DNA of 64,000 nucleotides from Myroides pelagicus. GTDB lineage: Bacteria; Bacteroidota; Bacteroidia; Flavobacteriales; Flavobacteriaceae. The notes under the pieces are model-generated. The model did no database searches and was not told the DNA's origin. It saw nothing but the letters and a program-made list of their open reading frames with translations. Location of the stretch: NCBI RefSeq assembly GCF_009711055.1, contig NZ_WMJY01000014.1, positions 1 to 64,000 on the forward strand, given 5' to 3'. A program made the translations under genes and the position numbers. Positions 63,507 to 64,000 of this stretch are shown here, one piece after another (the stretch's first letter is position 1; every line of letters begins with the position of its first letter).

Positions 63507-64000
63507 ATGACTTTAAAAGCAGTGTGGAGTGATTTTATCACTTTTTTGAAAAAACCGAATTTGCGAACAGTAGATTTGACATGGGTAGATAAGACGAAGT
63601 TTACTTTAGCCTTGTGGGGAGTAAGTCTTGTGTTTATTGTTCTGCTAGGTAGCTTGATAGAATTGATTGTTGAAATACCAGAGCCTGATATGTTTGATAT
63701 TGCTCTTGAAAAATTAGGAATTCCTGCTTTTATTGCTTTTGTTGTTTTAGTGGGGCCATTGTTTGAGGAAATTGTATTTCGTTCCCCATTGCGTTTTCGC
63801 GTATCTTCCCTGATAATTTCTAGTTTGTTTCTTGTTCTTTTTATAATTGGTTTGCTAGATTCGATTACAGGTGTATTGGGTTATATTTTACTTGGAGTAG
63901 TTGCCGCTTTATTTTTTATAGGTGTACACTTTTTGACGAAGAAAAAAGAGCAGAGTGAGCAGCTTTATACTCGTTATTATCCATATATATTTTATGGAAT
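63507..64000 (+). CDS. CPBP-family intramembrane protease (partial)
   Basis: The reading frame opens at 63507 and runs off the window end after about 164 residues with no stop. It has several hydrophobic helices (about 35-55, 73-85, 98-115 and 117-143) and the CPBP (CAAX protease and bacteriocin-processing) motif GPLFEEIVFRSP, with Glu87, Glu88 and Arg92. The later conserved motifs would lie beyond the window. Members process or protect against peptides. Confidence 0.85.
   Translation, partial: MTLKAVWSDFITFLKKPNLRTVDLTWVDKTKFTLALWGVSLVFIVLLGSLIELIVEIPEPDMFDIALEKLGIPAFIAFVVLVGPLFEEIVFRSPLRFRVSSLIISSLFLVLFIIGLLDSITGVLGYILLGVVAALFFIGVHFLTKKKEQSEQLYTRYYPYIFYG

Noticed and set aside
1..64000. 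CRISPR array, tRNA, rRNA, prophage or transposase
   Set aside because: I scanned for regular direct repeats, T-arm GTTCRANNC motifs, integrases and transposase motifs and found none.

Overview
The window is a 64 kb chromosomal segment from an AT-rich Bacteroidota, most likely a Flavobacteriaceae close to Myroides (inferred from protein style and gene content, not tested by search). Supporting signs are the flavobacterial promoter form TTG-N17-20-TANNTTTG in front of many genes, the 313-residue NusB, the 950-residue CarB without an allosteric domain, the fused ABC-permease/M1 peptidase, and the order ferredoxin / acyl-CoA reductase / serC / serA. I see no tRNA, rRNA, CRISPR array, phage or insertion sequence. 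Gene density is high and most units end in long palindromic hairpins, often shared by convergent genes.

Layout. 0-6 kb: a beta-barrel protein, then an ABC ATPase with its permease-peptidase fusion. 5.8-12.9 kb: a glutamine amidotransferase, rplS, a small TM2/DUF2752 membrane cluster, an aldehyde dehydrogenase, a 700-base intergenic region rich in inverted repeats, a SUKH-type protein, trmD and an EmrE-like pump. 13-24.6 kb: an MFS pump, a cyclophilin-FKBP fusion, a serine/threonine dehydratase-like enzyme, an EamA exporter, a GltB-like flavoprotein, a CLC antiporter behind a fluoride riboswitch, a PUR-family protein, an ABC exporter, and the nusB-DUF1573-yajC unit. 24.7-32.2 kb: a WYL regulator with two small sensor-like proteins, gap, lipA, nhaA and an ABC-F ATPase. 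32.5-37.3 kb: a four-gene efflux operon (TolC, HlyD, two ABC-2 permeases) with no ATPase gene. 37.4-50 kb: a DUF6929-like protein, PPK2, MATE pump, meaB, Fsr-like MFS, mgtE, rmuC, carB and rpmH (rpmH is 53 codons). 50-57.4 kb: an LtaS-family sulfatase, an orphan cobalamin riboswitch, and the leuACDB operon on the minus strand. 57.5-64 kb: an unrecognised helical protein, ferredoxin, a LuxC-type acyl-CoA reductase, serC, a serA homologue that has lost key catalytic residues, a small DUF937-like protein, and a CAAX protease cut by the window end.

Most notable: (1) a complete cobalamin riboswitch at about 52.46-52.64 kb with no recognisable gene before the next terminator, only a 39-codon hydrophobic ORF; (2) the serA-position protein, which lacks the catalytic Arg and His and has a damaged dinucleotide motif, beside a SerC whose PLP-contacting Asn is His; (3) a fluoride riboswitch that marks the CLC gene as a probable fluoride/proton antiporter; (4) possible structured RNAs at 10.02-10.37 kb, in the GltB-like leader at 18.8 kb, in the rpmH and rplS leaders, and in a repeat-built stem-loop at 30.2 kb.
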